A stretch of 55,674 bases of DNA, from NCBI GenBank assembly GCA_016871275.1, contig VFZG01000005.1, forward strand, positions 1 to 55,674, in the 5' to 3' direction. Below the pieces are notes generated by a model, which made no database searches, had not been told where the DNA came from, and saw nothing but the letters and a program-made list of their open reading frames with translations. The DNA comes from Acidimicrobiia bacterium. Its GTDB lineage: Bacteria; Acidobacteriota; Vicinamibacteria; Vicinamibacterales; UBA2999. The position numbers were made by a program, and so were the translations under genes. Position 1 is the first letter of the stretch; every line of letters begins with the position of its first letter. Shown here one piece after another: positions 17,759 through 27,027 of the stretch.

Positions 17759-19477
17759 CTACGGCAGCGCGAACGCGTAGACGCGGCCCTTCGCGATGCC
17801 GCCCATGATCGCGATGTACTGCTTGCCGTCCAGCGCATAGCTGATCGGCGTGGCCGTGCCGCCCGCCAGCAGCTGCGTTTCCCACAGGGTCTTGCCGCTC
17901 ACCGGATCGAGTGCCATGAACTTGCCGCCGCCGTTGCCGACGAAGATCAGCTGACCGGCCGTCGACAGGGCGCCGCCGGCGGGCTGAAATGGAATCCTCC
18001 ACGCCTGCTTGTTGGCGATCGGGTCCCACGCCACGAAGAATCCGCCCGGCGCCGGCGCCTTCGGATCGGCCGGCGGCGGCGTCGGGATCGCTCCCGGCCC
18101 GCGGCGGAGGCCGAGGTTCCACTGCCCTTCCTTGAATTCAAACTTCTCTTCCGACGCAAACACCGAGCTCGTCTCCTGGCCCGGGTAGTAGACCAGCCGG
18201 GTGACCGGGTTGAACGCCATTGGTGGCCAATGGTGAGCGCCCACCGGAGACGGCGACAAACGCACCGGCGTGTTGCGATAGCGCGCCTCTTCGGTTTCAA
18301 CCGGGCGGCCGGTGTCCTTGTCGATCGATCGCGCCCACGACGTGTAGGCAAACGGTTCGCCCGAGATCATCTTGCCGGTCACCCGGTCCAAAACGTAGAA
18401 GAAGCCGTTCTTCGGCGCCTGCATGATCACCTTGCGCGTCTGATTTCCGATCGGCAGGTCAGCCAGAATCATCGGCTGCGCCGCGTTGTAGTCCCAGTGA
18501 TCGCCAGGCACCGTCTGGTAGTGCCAGACGTACTTGCCGGTGTCGGCGTTGAGCGCCACGATGGACGCGAGATACAGGTTGTCGCCACCGCCGGGACTGC
18601 GGTGGTGCGCGTTCCACGGCGAACCGTTGCCGGTGCCAAGGTAGACGTAGTTCAGTTCGGGATCGTAGGCAATACCGTCCCATGGGGTGCCACCGCCGCC
18701 GTACTTCCACCACTGGCCGTTCCACGTCTTCGCGGCCGCTGCCATCGACTCGTCTTCAAAGCCCTTCGCGGGATCGCCCGGGATGACGTACCACTTCCAC
18801 GCCTGCTTGCCGGTTTGCGCGTTGTACGCGGCCAGGAATCCTCGGACGCCGTACTCCGCGCCGCCCTGCCCAATCACCACGTTGCCTTTGATGACGCGCG
18901 GCGCGCCGGTAATCGTGTAATCCGAGTTCGGCGGGGTCGTCTGCACCGACCAGAGAACCGCGCCGGTCTCGGCGTTCAGCGCGACCAGCCGGCCGTCGAG
19001 CAGGCCGACATACACCTTGCCGTCATACAGAGCGACGCCGCGATTCACGGGGCCGCAGCATGGACGCGGTCCCATGGCCGGAAATCCACCGCGGACCAGG
19101 GCCGGGTCCCACTGCCACTTGATCCGCTGCGTCCGCAGGTCGATCGCGTAGACCTGGCTCCACGTCGACGTCCCGTAGAGCACGCCGTTGAAAACCAGCG
19201 GTGTGGTCTCGAGTTTGCCCTCGGAACCCACTTCAACCGACCACGCCTCCCGAAGGCGGCTCACGTTGTTCTGGTCGATCTGCTTGAGCGGACTGTGATG
19301 AGTTTCCGCATAGTCGCGCCCGTAGCCGACCCAGTCGCCATCGGCTGGTGTCAGCAGCGTCGCGTCATCGACAACCCTCGCCTGCGGCGCCGGCGCCGCG
19401 ACAACCGACAGAGAGAGTGCCACGGCAATTGCCGCGCCTGCGGCAAGCACGAACGTTTTCCCATTCAAGGACATCAC
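17759..19477 (-). CDS. Secreted PQQ-dependent alcohol-dehydrogenase-like quinoprotein
   Basis: 572 residues. Signal peptide 1-33 (LAAGAAIAVALSLSVVAAPA). The mature protein is an eight-bladed propeller with repeated tryptophan-docking motifs (AWSVEVG, LDPVSGKTLWET). It has the vicinal disulfide CC at 140-141 that covers PQQ and the catalytic stretch GDHWDYNAAQP. The catalytic Asp is present. The position two residues later is Asn rather than the Asp that marks lanthanide-dependent enzymes, which argues for a calcium type. There is no C-terminal cytochrome c domain, so electrons must pass to a separate carrier. No pqq genes are in the window. Its start overlaps the esterase stop by four bases. 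Confidence 0.82.
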   Translation of the reverse strand: MMSLNGKTFVLAAGAAIAVALSLSVVAAPAPQARVVDDATLLTPADGDWVGYGRDYAETHHSPLKQIDQNNVSRLREAWSVEVGSEGKLETTPLVFNGVLYGTSTWSQVYAIDLRTQRIKWQWDPALVRGGFPAMGPRPCCGPVNRGVALYDGKVYVGLLDGRLVALNAETGAVLWSVQTTPPNSDYTITGAPRVIKGNVVIGQGGAEYGVRGFLAAYNAQTGKQAWKWYVIPGDPAKGFEDESMAAAAKTWNGQWWKYGGGGTPWDGIAYDPELNYVYLGTGNGSPWNAHHRSPGGGDNLYLASIVALNADTGKYVWHYQTVPGDHWDYNAAQPMILADLPIGNQTRKVIMQAPKNGFFYVLDRVTGKMISGEPFAYTSWARSIDKDTGRPVETEEARYRNTPVRLSPSPVGAHHWPPMAFNPVTRLVYYPGQETSSVFASEEKFEFKEGQWNLGLRRGPGAIPTPPPADPKAPAPGGFFVAWDPIANKQAWRIPFQPAGGALSTAGQLIFVGNGGGKFMALDPVSGKTLWETQLLAGGTATPISYALDGKQYIAIMGGIAKGRVYAFALP

Positions 19478-20229
19478 GGTCTCCCAAGCGAAGATTGTAA
19501 ACCAACGACGCGGCTGATGAAGACGTTCATGCCCCGCACTACTTCGCGTGGGATGTCATGTTCTCCCTCGAACGGCAGCCACGTCACGTCCATTCCTGAC
19601 GCCTTCACACGCGCCTGAAAGCGCTCCATCTGCGCGAACGACAGCACGTCGTCGCCGCGTCCATGCGCGATGAAGACCGGCAGCAGCCGCCGGCCGGCGA
19701 AGTGTGCGGCCCAGGTCTCCTCGTGAACCGGCGTGCCGCCGAGCAGGATGAGTCCTGCGAGGTCGTGATCAGTGTTGAAGGCGATCTCGGCACTGACCAT
19801 CGCGCCCTGGGAGAAGCCGCCGATGATGAGCGGCCCCTCCACATCCCTGACCAGGTCGAGCACCAACTGGGCAGCGACGCGGATGCCGTCGGGGTCCTGG
19901 TCGGAGAAGTCCGGAAACCGCTGCCCCGGCGGGATGTTGCCTTCGATGTCGAGCCGCCACCACCCGCGTGGCGCCGTCTGAAGCACGCGCAACGGCGCTT
20001 GCGGAAAGACCATGCGGGTCGAGCCAGGAAACTGAAACATCGGCACGAGCTGCAGCCACTGGTCGGCCCGGCCGCCGTAGCCATGAAGAAGGACAACCGT
20101 GGGCGGACCGTTGCCGCCGCGGACGATGGCCTCGAGCGGCGACGTCGGCGAGCGCAGCCACAGCAACCCGGCCCCAACTGCGACCGTCAAGGCGGCAACG
20201 AGCAGCGTGCGAAGTCGGAGCACGATCAC
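19474..20229 (-). CDS. Alpha/beta hydrolase, phospholipase/carboxylesterase type
   Basis: 251 residues. An N-terminal signal-anchor (about 6-26) precedes the fold. The catalytic triad is readable: nucleophile Ser in GGFSQGAM, Asp in HGRGDDVL and His in EGEHDIP. The oxyanion loop is LLHGYGGRADQW. These marks fit the dienelactone-hydrolase/phospholipase-carboxylesterase family. The substrate is unknown. It lies 23 bases after mutL and overlaps the PQQ dehydrogenase start by four bases, so the two probably act together in the periplasm. Confidence 0.8.
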   Translation of the reverse strand: MIVLRLRTLLVAALTVAVGAGLLWLRSPTSPLEAIVRGGNGPPTVVLLHGYGGRADQWLQLVPMFQFPGSTRMVFPQAPLRVLQTAPRGWWRLDIEGNIPPGQRFPDFSDQDPDGIRVAAQLVLDLVRDVEGPLIIGGFSQGAMVSAEIAFNTDHDLAGLILLGGTPVHEETWAAHFAGRRLLPVFIAHGRGDDVLSFAQMERFQARVKASGMDVTWLPFEGEHDIPREVVRGMNVFISRVVGLQSSLGRP

Positions 20230-20252
20230 AGTCTCAACGATGATCGGGTGGA

Positions 20253-22007
20253 TCAGATACGGTCAAAGTTCTTCTCAATCTCACGCCTGGTGATGCGGAG
20301 CATCACCGGACGACCATGCGGGCAGACCGTTGAATAGGCGGTCGCCCGCAGCTCCTCCAGGATGTGGTGCATCTTCTCGAGCGTCAGCGGGTAGTGCGCC
20401 TTGACCGCGGCATGACAGGCGGTGGTCGCGGCAATCTGCTTCAGGGCATCCTCGATGCGCAGTCCGCGGTCGAGGCCCTCGAGGTCGTCGGCCAGCGCCC
20501 GTATCGCCGCGTCGCACTCATCCGGCGGCAACAGCGCCGGCACGGAAGAGATGCGAATGCTGTCGCCGCCAAACTCCTCGATCTCGAATCCGACACGGGC
20601 CAGCACCTCGGTCTTGGATACCAGCGCGGATCGTTCAGCAGCAGGCAGGTCAATGACAACGGGAATCAGCAGCCGCTGGCTCTCAAGCGACTCTGTCGTC
20701 AGCCTCTCCATGATGCGCTCGAACAGCACCCGCTCATGGGCCACGTGCTGATCGATGATGCACAGCCCCTCGTTGTCCATCGCGATGATGAACGTGTCGC
20801 GAAACTGGCCAAGGGCGATCATGGGACGGACGTTCGACGAAGGTTCAACATCGTTCGTCGAACGTTCGACGGCGTTCGACGGACGTTCGACATCGTTCGA
20901 GGGACGGCCGGCAGGTTTCGACCACCGTGACGGAAAGCTCCCACCGGCAAGCGCGCCCGGAATGGACGGCTGCATCGGCCGGGCCGGCAGCAGGTCGCTC
21001 GTGCGCAGCGTCAGCTCGGGCGCCGGGCCCTTCCCCAGGGCATCTCCCACTGCGCGCCTCACCAGTTCGTGCACCAGCGACTGCTCCTTGAATCGCACTT
21101 CGGCCTTGGTGGGATGGACGTTGACGTCGATCCGATCGGGCGGCACCTCGAGGAACAGGTGTACCTCGGGGCTCCGTTCCTTGTTTGTCGCCACGCTGTA
21201 GGCGTCCAGGATCGCGTGCGCGATGGTGCGGTCCTTCACGACGCGCCGGTTGACGAAGACGTGTTGCGGGCCCCGGACCGGTCCCTGCTCCGCCAGCGCG
21301 GCGATGACACCGTGGAGTCGAATGCCGCCACTCTCGCGCTCGACCGGCACCAGGTCGTGCCTGTCTCCGTAGATTTGATACAGCCGATCCGACAGGCTCG
21401 TCACCGGCGGCACGGCCATCACCTTCCGGCCGGAACTGGTGAGTGTAAAGCCGACCTCGGGATAGCCCAGCGCCAGCTGTGTCACGAACTTCGACAGCTG
21501 CGCCGCTTCCGCGGCATCCGACTTCAGGAACTTCCGGCGGGCCGGCAGGTTGTAGAAGATGTCGGCGACTTCGACCATCGTGCCTTCGGGGCTGCCGGCC
21601 TCGACCACCGACTCGATGATGCCGGCACGCACGCGAATCTCGGTGCCGCTGGCGCTGCCCCGCGCGCGCGTGCGAAGGCGGAAGTGCGACACCGACGCAA
21701 TCGACGGCAGCGCCTCACCGCGGAACCCCAGCGTCACGATGGCGCCGAGATCGTCGGCGCGCGTAATCTTGCTCGTGGCATGCCGCTCGAGGGACAGCCG
21801 GGCGTCCTCCGGATCCATGCCGATGCCGTCGTCTTCCACACGAATCAGCTTCTTGCCGCCGTACTCCGCGGTGATGACGATCCGCGCAGCCTGGGCATCG
21901 ATGGCGTTCTCGACCAGCTCCTTGACGACCGAGGCGGGACGCTCGACCACTTCGCCGGCGGCGATCTGGTTGGCGAGGTCGTCCGGCAGCTTGCTGATTC
22001 GGCCCAC
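20253..22007 (-). CDS. mutL: DNA mismatch repair protein MutL, endonuclease type, with a repeat-built linker
   Basis: 584 residues. The N-terminal GHKL ATPase shows VVKELVENAIDA, DDGIGM and GFRGEALPSI. The C-terminal domain has DQHVAHERVLFE, close to the DQHA(X)2E(X)4E endonuclease motif, and CPHGRP, so it should be a nicking MutL as in bacteria without MutH. The linker at about 367-394 is four seven-residue repeats of the form R-P-S-N-D-V-E, encoded by 84 bases of tandem repeat (20823-20906). The start is GTG 22007 (GRISKLPDDLANQIAAGEVV); in-frame codons further upstream are less typical. It follows ppdK by 70 bases. Confidence 0.92.
   Translation of the reverse strand: MGRISKLPDDLANQIAAGEVVERPASVVKELVENAIDAQAARIVITAEYGGKKLIRVEDDGIGMDPEDARLSLERHATSKITRADDLGAIVTLGFRGEALPSIASVSHFRLRTRARGSASGTEIRVRAGIIESVVEAGSPEGTMVEVADIFYNLPARRKFLKSDAAEAAQLSKFVTQLALGYPEVGFTLTSSGRKVMAVPPVTSLSDRLYQIYGDRHDLVPVERESGGIRLHGVIAALAEQGPVRGPQHVFVNRRVVKDRTIAHAILDAYSVATNKERSPEVHLFLEVPPDRIDVNVHPTKAEVRFKEQSLVHELVRRAVGDALGKGPAPELTLRTSDLLPARPMQPSIPGALAGGSFPSRWSKPAGRPSNDVERPSNAVERSTNDVEPSSNVRPMIALGQFRDTFIIAMDNEGLCIIDQHVAHERVLFERIMERLTTESLESQRLLIPVVIDLPAAERSALVSKTEVLARVGFEIEEFGGDSIRISSVPALLPPDECDAAIRALADDLEGLDRGLRIEDALKQIAATTACHAAVKAHYPLTLEKMHHILEELRATAYSTVCPHGRPVMLRITRREIEKNFDRI
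20823..20906 (-). repeat. Tandem repeat (4 x 21 bases = 12 x 7) in the mutL linker
   Basis: Four 21-base units, each built of three degenerate 7-base units (CGAACGA, CGTCGAA and the like). Because 21 is a multiple of three the frame is kept, giving four copies of R-P/S-S/T-N-x-V-E. Confidence 0.8.
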
Positions 22008-22077
22008 TACCAGCACCCCGACGGCGTGAACCACGCCGGTCGCGTCGACACGCTCGCGTTGTGCATGAGGTAACGAA

Positions 22078-24849
22078 TCAATCCCCGACCTTGACGCTCA
22101 GCGCGGCCTGCGCTGCTGCGAGCCTTGCCACCGGCACGCGGTAGGGCGAACAGCTCACGTAGTCCAGGCCGACGTTGTGGAAGAAGTGTACGGACGAGGG
22201 GTCGCCGCCGTGCTCGCCACAAATGCCCAGCTTGAGATCCTTGCGGGTCGAACGGCCCTTCCTGACCGCGATGTCGACCAGCTGGCCCGTTCCCGCACCG
22301 TCGAAGCTCGCAAACGGGTCCTTCTCCAGAATCTTCTTGTCCTGGTAAATGCGCAGGAACTTGCCGACGTCGTCGCGCGAGAAACCAAACGCCATTTGCG
22401 TGAGGTCGTTGGTGCCGAACGAGAAGAACTGCGCTTCCTTCGCCACCTCGTCGGCCGTCAGCGCACCGCGCGGCACTTCGATCATGGTGCCGACGAGGTA
22501 CTTGATCGTAACGCCCTTCTCTTTCATGACCTCTTCGGCGACCCGCTCGACAATCGCCTTTTGGTCGCGCAGCTCGCGAACGTCGCCGACCAGCGGAATC
22601 ATGATCTCGGGCACGACCTTGAAACCTTCCTGGTTCAACTGGCAGGCGGCTTCAAGGATGGCGCGCGTCTGCATCTCCGTGATCTCGGGGTAGGTAATGC
22701 CGAGACGCACACCGCGATGGCCGAGCATGGGGTTGAACTCGTGAAGCTGCTCGACACGGGCGAGGAGCGCCTTCTTCTCGGCGAGCTCGCTGCCCTGCTG
22801 CCCCTTGGATTCCATGACGGCGATTTCCACCATCAGGTCTTCGCGCTTCGGCAGGAACTCGTGCAGCGGCGGATCGATAGTTCGGATCGTGACCGCCTCG
22901 CCCTTCATCCCCTTGAAGACACCATAGAAGTCTTCGCGCTGCATCGGCAGCAGCTCGTTGAGTGCCGCGCGCCGATCCGCCTCATTGTCCGCCAGGATCA
23001 TGCGCTGGACGATGGGAATGCGGCCGTCGCCGAAGAACATGTGCTCGGTGCGGCACAGCCCAATGCCACGGGCGCCGAACCCGTAGGCAAGCTCAGCCTG
23101 ATCAGGCTGGTCGGCGTTGGCGCGGACGCCGAGCCGGCGGAACTTGTCGGTCCAGGACAGCAGCGTGTTGAAGCGGCCGTAGATGGCTGAATCCGCCGCC
23201 TTCATCTTGCCGGCGACGACCTGCAGAATCTCGCTTGGCTGCGAGGCGATCTTGGCGATCTTCACGTCGCCGGTGAGACCGTCAAAGGCCACGAAATCGC
23301 CTTCCTTGACGGTCTTGCCCTTCACCGTGAAGGTCTTACCGTGTTCGTCGATGCGCAACTCACCCGCGCCGACCACCGACGGCTTACCCATCTGCCGGCC
23401 GACGACCGCTGCGTGCGACGTCATGCCGCCCGTCGCGGTGAGCACGCCCTGCGACACCCACATGCCGTGAATGTCATCCGGCACCGTCTCGCGGCGCACC
23501 AGGATGACGGGTTCGCTGCGATTCGACCACTCGACCGCGGTGTCGGCCGTGAAGACCACCTTGCCGCACGCGGCGCCGGGCGACGCCGGCAGGCCCTTGG
23601 TGACGGCCTCGTGCTGCTGCCACTCTTTTGGATCGAATCCAGGCGCGAGCAACTGCGATAGCGCTTCCGGATCGACCAGCAGCAACGCCTCCTTCGGCGT
23701 CACCAGCTTCTCCTTCACGAGGTCGGTCGCAATGACGACTGCCGCATATCCGGTGCGCTTGCCGCTGCGGGTCTGCAGCATGTACAGCGTCTCGTCCTGG
23801 ATCGTGAACTCGAAATCCTGGATGTCCTTGTAGTTGCGCTCGAGCCGCGTCGTGATCTCGCGCAACTGCGTGTACGCCTTCGGCATCACGCGCTCGAGCT
23901 CGGCAATCGGCTGCGGCGTGCGAATGCCGGCGACCACGTCCTCGCCCTGGGCGTTGATCAGGAACTCACCGAAGAATTCCTTCGCGCCGGTCGCGGGATT
24001 GCGCGTGAATCCAACGCCGGTGCCCGAGCGATCGCCGGTATTGCCGAACACCATCATCTGCACGTTGACGGCGGTGCCGATCGAGTCCGGGATGTCGTAG
24101 ATGCGGCGGTATTCCCTCGCGCGCGCGTTGTTCCAGGAGCGGAACACGGCGTTGCGCGCGCCGCGCAGCTGGTCCATCGGATCCTGGGGAAACTCCTTCT
24201 TCGTCTCGGCCTTGACGAGCCTCTGGTAGGCAGCCACCACTTCCCGCAACGCGGCTTCATCGAGGTCGGTGTCGAGCTTCGCGTGCCTGGCGTGCTTGAC
24301 GCTGTCGAACTCGTGCTCGAACTTCGCCTTCGCAATCTCCAGAACCACGCTGCCGAACATCTGAATGAAGCGGCGATAGCTGTCGTAGGCAAAGCGGCCG
24401 TTGCCGGTCCACACCTTGAGGCCTTCGACGGTCTTGTCGTTGAGGCCGAGGTTGAGAATCGTGTCCATCATGCCGGGCATCGAGAACTTTGCGCCCGATC
24501 GCACCGACACCAGCAGCGGCTTCTGCTCCGATCCGAGCTGGGCCCCGGCGGTCTTTTCCAGCTTGCGCAACGCCACGACCATTTCGTTCTCGATGTTCAG
24601 CGGCAGCTTCGACTTGTTGGAGTAATAGATGTTGCAGGCGTCGGTGGAAATCGTGAAACCCGGCGGCACCGGCAGCTTCGCGTTGGTCATTTCGGCCAGG
24701 CCAGCGCCTTTGCCGCCGAGCGTGTCCTTCATCGACCGGTTGCCGTCAGCCTTACCCGCCCCGAAACTGTAGACGAACTTCTTTGGCCCCTTGGCGCTCT
24801 TCGAACCCTTGGCACCCTTGGAACCCCTCGACCCTTTACTCTTTGCCAT
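22078..24849 (-). CDS. ppdK: Pyruvate, phosphate dikinase
   Basis: 923 residues. It interconverts pyruvate + ATP + Pi with PEP + AMP + PPi. Seen: the N-terminal ATP-grasp domain (FVYSFGAGKADGNRSMKDTLGGKGA), the swivelling phospho-His segment GGMTSHAAVVGRQMGKP with its Thr next to the catalytic His, and the C-terminal PEP-binding barrel ending with the active-site Cys in LGICGEHGGDP. About 22 extra N-terminal residues are a Lys/Ser/Gly repeat (SKG, AKG) before the usual start KKFVYSFG. It sits 6 bases after glyS, a gene order seen in several bacteria. Confidence 0.95.
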   Translation of the reverse strand: MAKSKGSRGSKGAKGSKSAKGPKKFVYSFGAGKADGNRSMKDTLGGKGAGLAEMTNAKLPVPPGFTISTDACNIYYSNKSKLPLNIENEMVVALRKLEKTAGAQLGSEQKPLLVSVRSGAKFSMPGMMDTILNLGLNDKTVEGLKVWTGNGRFAYDSYRRFIQMFGSVVLEIAKAKFEHEFDSVKHARHAKLDTDLDEAALREVVAAYQRLVKAETKKEFPQDPMDQLRGARNAVFRSWNNARAREYRRIYDIPDSIGTAVNVQMMVFGNTGDRSGTGVGFTRNPATGAKEFFGEFLINAQGEDVVAGIRTPQPIAELERVMPKAYTQLREITTRLERNYKDIQDFEFTIQDETLYMLQTRSGKRTGYAAVVIATDLVKEKLVTPKEALLLVDPEALSQLLAPGFDPKEWQQHEAVTKGLPASPGAACGKVVFTADTAVEWSNRSEPVILVRRETVPDDIHGMWVSQGVLTATGGMTSHAAVVGRQMGKPSVVGAGELRIDEHGKTFTVKGKTVKEGDFVAFDGLTGDVKIAKIASQPSEILQVVAGKMKAADSAIYGRFNTLLSWTDKFRRLGVRANADQPDQAELAYGFGARGIGLCRTEHMFFGDGRIPIVQRMILADNEADRRAALNELLPMQREDFYGVFKGMKGEAVTIRTIDPPLHEFLPKREDLMVEIAVMESKGQQGSELAEKKALLARVEQLHEFNPMLGHRGVRLGITYPEITEMQTRAILEAACQLNQEGFKVVPEIMIPLVGDVRELRDQKAIVERVAEEVMKEKGVTIKYLVGTMIEVPRGALTADEVAKEAQFFSFGTNDLTQMAFGFSRDDVGKFLRIYQDKKILEKDPFASFDGAGTGQLVDIAVRKGRSTRKDLKLGICGEHGGDPSSVHFFHNVGLDYVSCSPYRVPVARLAAAQAALSVKVGD
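24784..24846 (-). repeat. Nine-base codon repeat encoding the basic PPDK N-terminus
   Basis: Units such as TCCAAGGGT and GCCAAGGGT repeat with period 9, giving SKG/AKG triplets. This is a period-9 array and so distinct from the 7-base arrays elsewhere. Confidence 0.65.
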
Positions 24850-24855
24850 TACTGC

Positions 24856-27027
24856 CTACTTCTCCTCAGGAACGATTTCAGACACATCGGCCAGCTGAAG
24901 GATCAACCCCTCGAGCCGCCTCAACAATCGAAGCCGCGCATCGCGCAACTTCACATCATCCGTCATGACCATGACATCGTCGAAGAACTTCGCCACCGCG
25001 GGTCCGGCCTTTGCCGCCTCGGCGAACGCCTGCCGATAGCCGGCGCCGGACGACACCGCGGCGTCAATCACAGGGGCCAGGCGAGCGACTTCACGCGCGA
25101 GCGCGACTTCGGCACCATCGACAAGCGTCCCGCCGAGCTCCGGCGCATTCGCATCGAGGTTCCTGGCGATATTCCGGACGCGCTTGAACAAGCCCGCCAG
25201 CTGCTTGAAGTCCTCCGATTCCGTGAACTCCGGCAGGGCCTCGAGCTTGCGCTTTGCAACCAGCGGGCTGACGCCGGCGGGATCGCCGTGCGTCACCGCG
25301 CGGACGTTGCGCGGGTCGTAGCCGCGCTGCTCGAGCAGGTAGCGCACCCGATCGATCATGAACGACCAGAAGGCCTCGTCCGGCTGCGCTTCGACAAGGT
25401 GCCCAAGCGTCAGGCGCAAATCCAGCCCGGTGAGCTCGGGCAGGTCCACCATTATGCGTACCACGCCTTGCGCCGCCCGCCGCAAGCCATATGGATCGCG
25501 TGATCCCGTTGGTCGTTCACCAGCTGCAAACATGCTGGTCAGCGTGTCGAGCTTGTCTGCCAACGCCACCGCCGCCCACGACACCGCGGCCTGACCAAGT
25601 TGCTCTCTGACGGGTGGCGCGGTTGGCTCCACGCCAACCGGCAGATAGTGGAAGTAGATCGCCTTCCAGACTTGCTCGGGCCGCCCGTCTGCGCGAGCGT
25701 AGATCCCGCCCATGGTGCCCTGTAGCTCGGTGAGTTCGCGCACCATGTCTGTCGCCAGGTCCGCCTTGCACAACTGCCCCGCCTCGCGCGCGAACGGCTC
25801 TGCCTGCGGCGTTTTCAAGACCTTCGATGCAATGTGGCCGGCACGCGCCGACACCCGCTCTGACTTCTGCAGGTAGGTGCCGATCTTCTTGTGGAACAGC
25901 ACGCTATCAAGCCGCGCGGCGTGCTCCGCAAGGCACTGCTGGCGGTCGCTCTGGTAGAAGAACTGCGCGTCCCGCAAGCGCGCCGCCAGCACCCGTTCCA
26001 TGTTGCGCGACACCACCTCGGGGTGGTCGGGCTCCATGTTCAAGACGGCCAGGAATACCGGCAGCAGCTTTCCCTGGTCGCTATTCACCGGGAAAAAGTG
26101 CTGATGGTGGATCATCGTCGTCGTCAGCACCTCCTCCGGCAGCTTCAGGAACTCGTCGCTGAACGTGCCTGACGCGACCACCGGGTACTCCACCAGGTCG
26201 GGGACCTCGTCGAGCATGCCCTGCCCAACCAGCGACCGCGCAATGCGTCCGCCGCGGCGGCGGGCCTCAGCGTCGAGCTCCCGGGCGATGCGATCGTGAC
26301 GCTCGCTGCGATCGAGGATCACGAAGTGCTCGGCGAGGCGCCTGCGGTAGTCGTCGAAGTGCTTGACCTTCACGGCGCGGCCCGGCCGCCCGGTCGTGGT
26401 CAGGAACCGGTGACCATAGGTGCTGGAACCGGCGATCACCTCCTGGACGCGGGAACTCGTTGCCAGCGGCGACCGGCCGATGGAATACGGCACCACGCGG
26501 CCGCCATAGAGATACAGCAGCCATCGAATCGGGCGGCCGAACGGCAGGTCGCCCTTGCCGTCGTTCAGGATCGCATCCCAGCGCATCTGCTTCGGGAACG
26601 ACATGCCGCGGAGCACCGCGGTCAACACGTCTGGCAACACGTCCACCGCCGCCTTGCCACGCTGGTGCTTGCGCACCGCGATGTATGCGCCCCTCGGCGT
26701 CGTCACTTGCTCGATCTGTTCGTCGGTGGCGCCCTGCTTCTTCACGAAACCCGCGCCGGCGGGCGTGAGCGTGCCGTCGGCCGCAAACGCCGCAGCGACC
26801 GGCGGGCCGGTGACGAGTTCTTCGAGGTCTGTCTGACGCTCCGCGATCTTCGCCGAACGTACCGTCAATCGTCGCGGTGTGCTGAAGGTCTCGATGGGCT
26901 CGTCCGTCGAGAGCCGTGCTTCCTTCAGCGTGGCCTCGAACACGTTGCCGATCTGAATCGTCAACGCCGGAAGCCAGCTTGCCGGGATTTCCTCCATCCC
27001 GATTTCGAGGAGCAGATCGCGATCCAT
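24856..27027 (-). CDS. glyS: Glycyl-tRNA synthetase beta subunit
   Basis: 723 residues. It begins MDRDLLLEIGMEEIPASWLP, the conserved start of GlyS. Other family blocks are FSTPRRLTVR, FPKQMRW and a C-terminal DALR-type anticodon-binding domain (DVMVMTDDVKLRDARLRLL). The alpha2beta2 enzyme charges tRNA-Gly. ATG 27027 overlaps the glyQ stop by one base (TAATG); the open frame upstream is a shadow of glyQ. Confidence 0.95.
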   Translation of the reverse strand: MDRDLLLEIGMEEIPASWLPALTIQIGNVFEATLKEARLSTDEPIETFSTPRRLTVRSAKIAERQTDLEELVTGPPVAAAFAADGTLTPAGAGFVKKQGATDEQIEQVTTPRGAYIAVRKHQRGKAAVDVLPDVLTAVLRGMSFPKQMRWDAILNDGKGDLPFGRPIRWLLYLYGGRVVPYSIGRSPLATSSRVQEVIAGSSTYGHRFLTTTGRPGRAVKVKHFDDYRRRLAEHFVILDRSERHDRIARELDAEARRRGGRIARSLVGQGMLDEVPDLVEYPVVASGTFSDEFLKLPEEVLTTTMIHHQHFFPVNSDQGKLLPVFLAVLNMEPDHPEVVSRNMERVLAARLRDAQFFYQSDRQQCLAEHAARLDSVLFHKKIGTYLQKSERVSARAGHIASKVLKTPQAEPFAREAGQLCKADLATDMVRELTELQGTMGGIYARADGRPEQVWKAIYFHYLPVGVEPTAPPVREQLGQAAVSWAAVALADKLDTLTSMFAAGERPTGSRDPYGLRRAAQGVVRIMVDLPELTGLDLRLTLGHLVEAQPDEAFWSFMIDRVRYLLEQRGYDPRNVRAVTHGDPAGVSPLVAKRKLEALPEFTESEDFKQLAGLFKRVRNIARNLDANAPELGGTLVDGAEVALAREVARLAPVIDAAVSSGAGYRQAFAEAAKAGPAVAKFFDDVMVMTDDVKLRDARLRLLRRLEGLILQLADVSEIVPEEK

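Noticed and set aside
24784-24846. PPDK N-terminal repeat as another heptamer array
   Set aside because: The period is 9 (three codons), so it is a separate codon-repeat tail.
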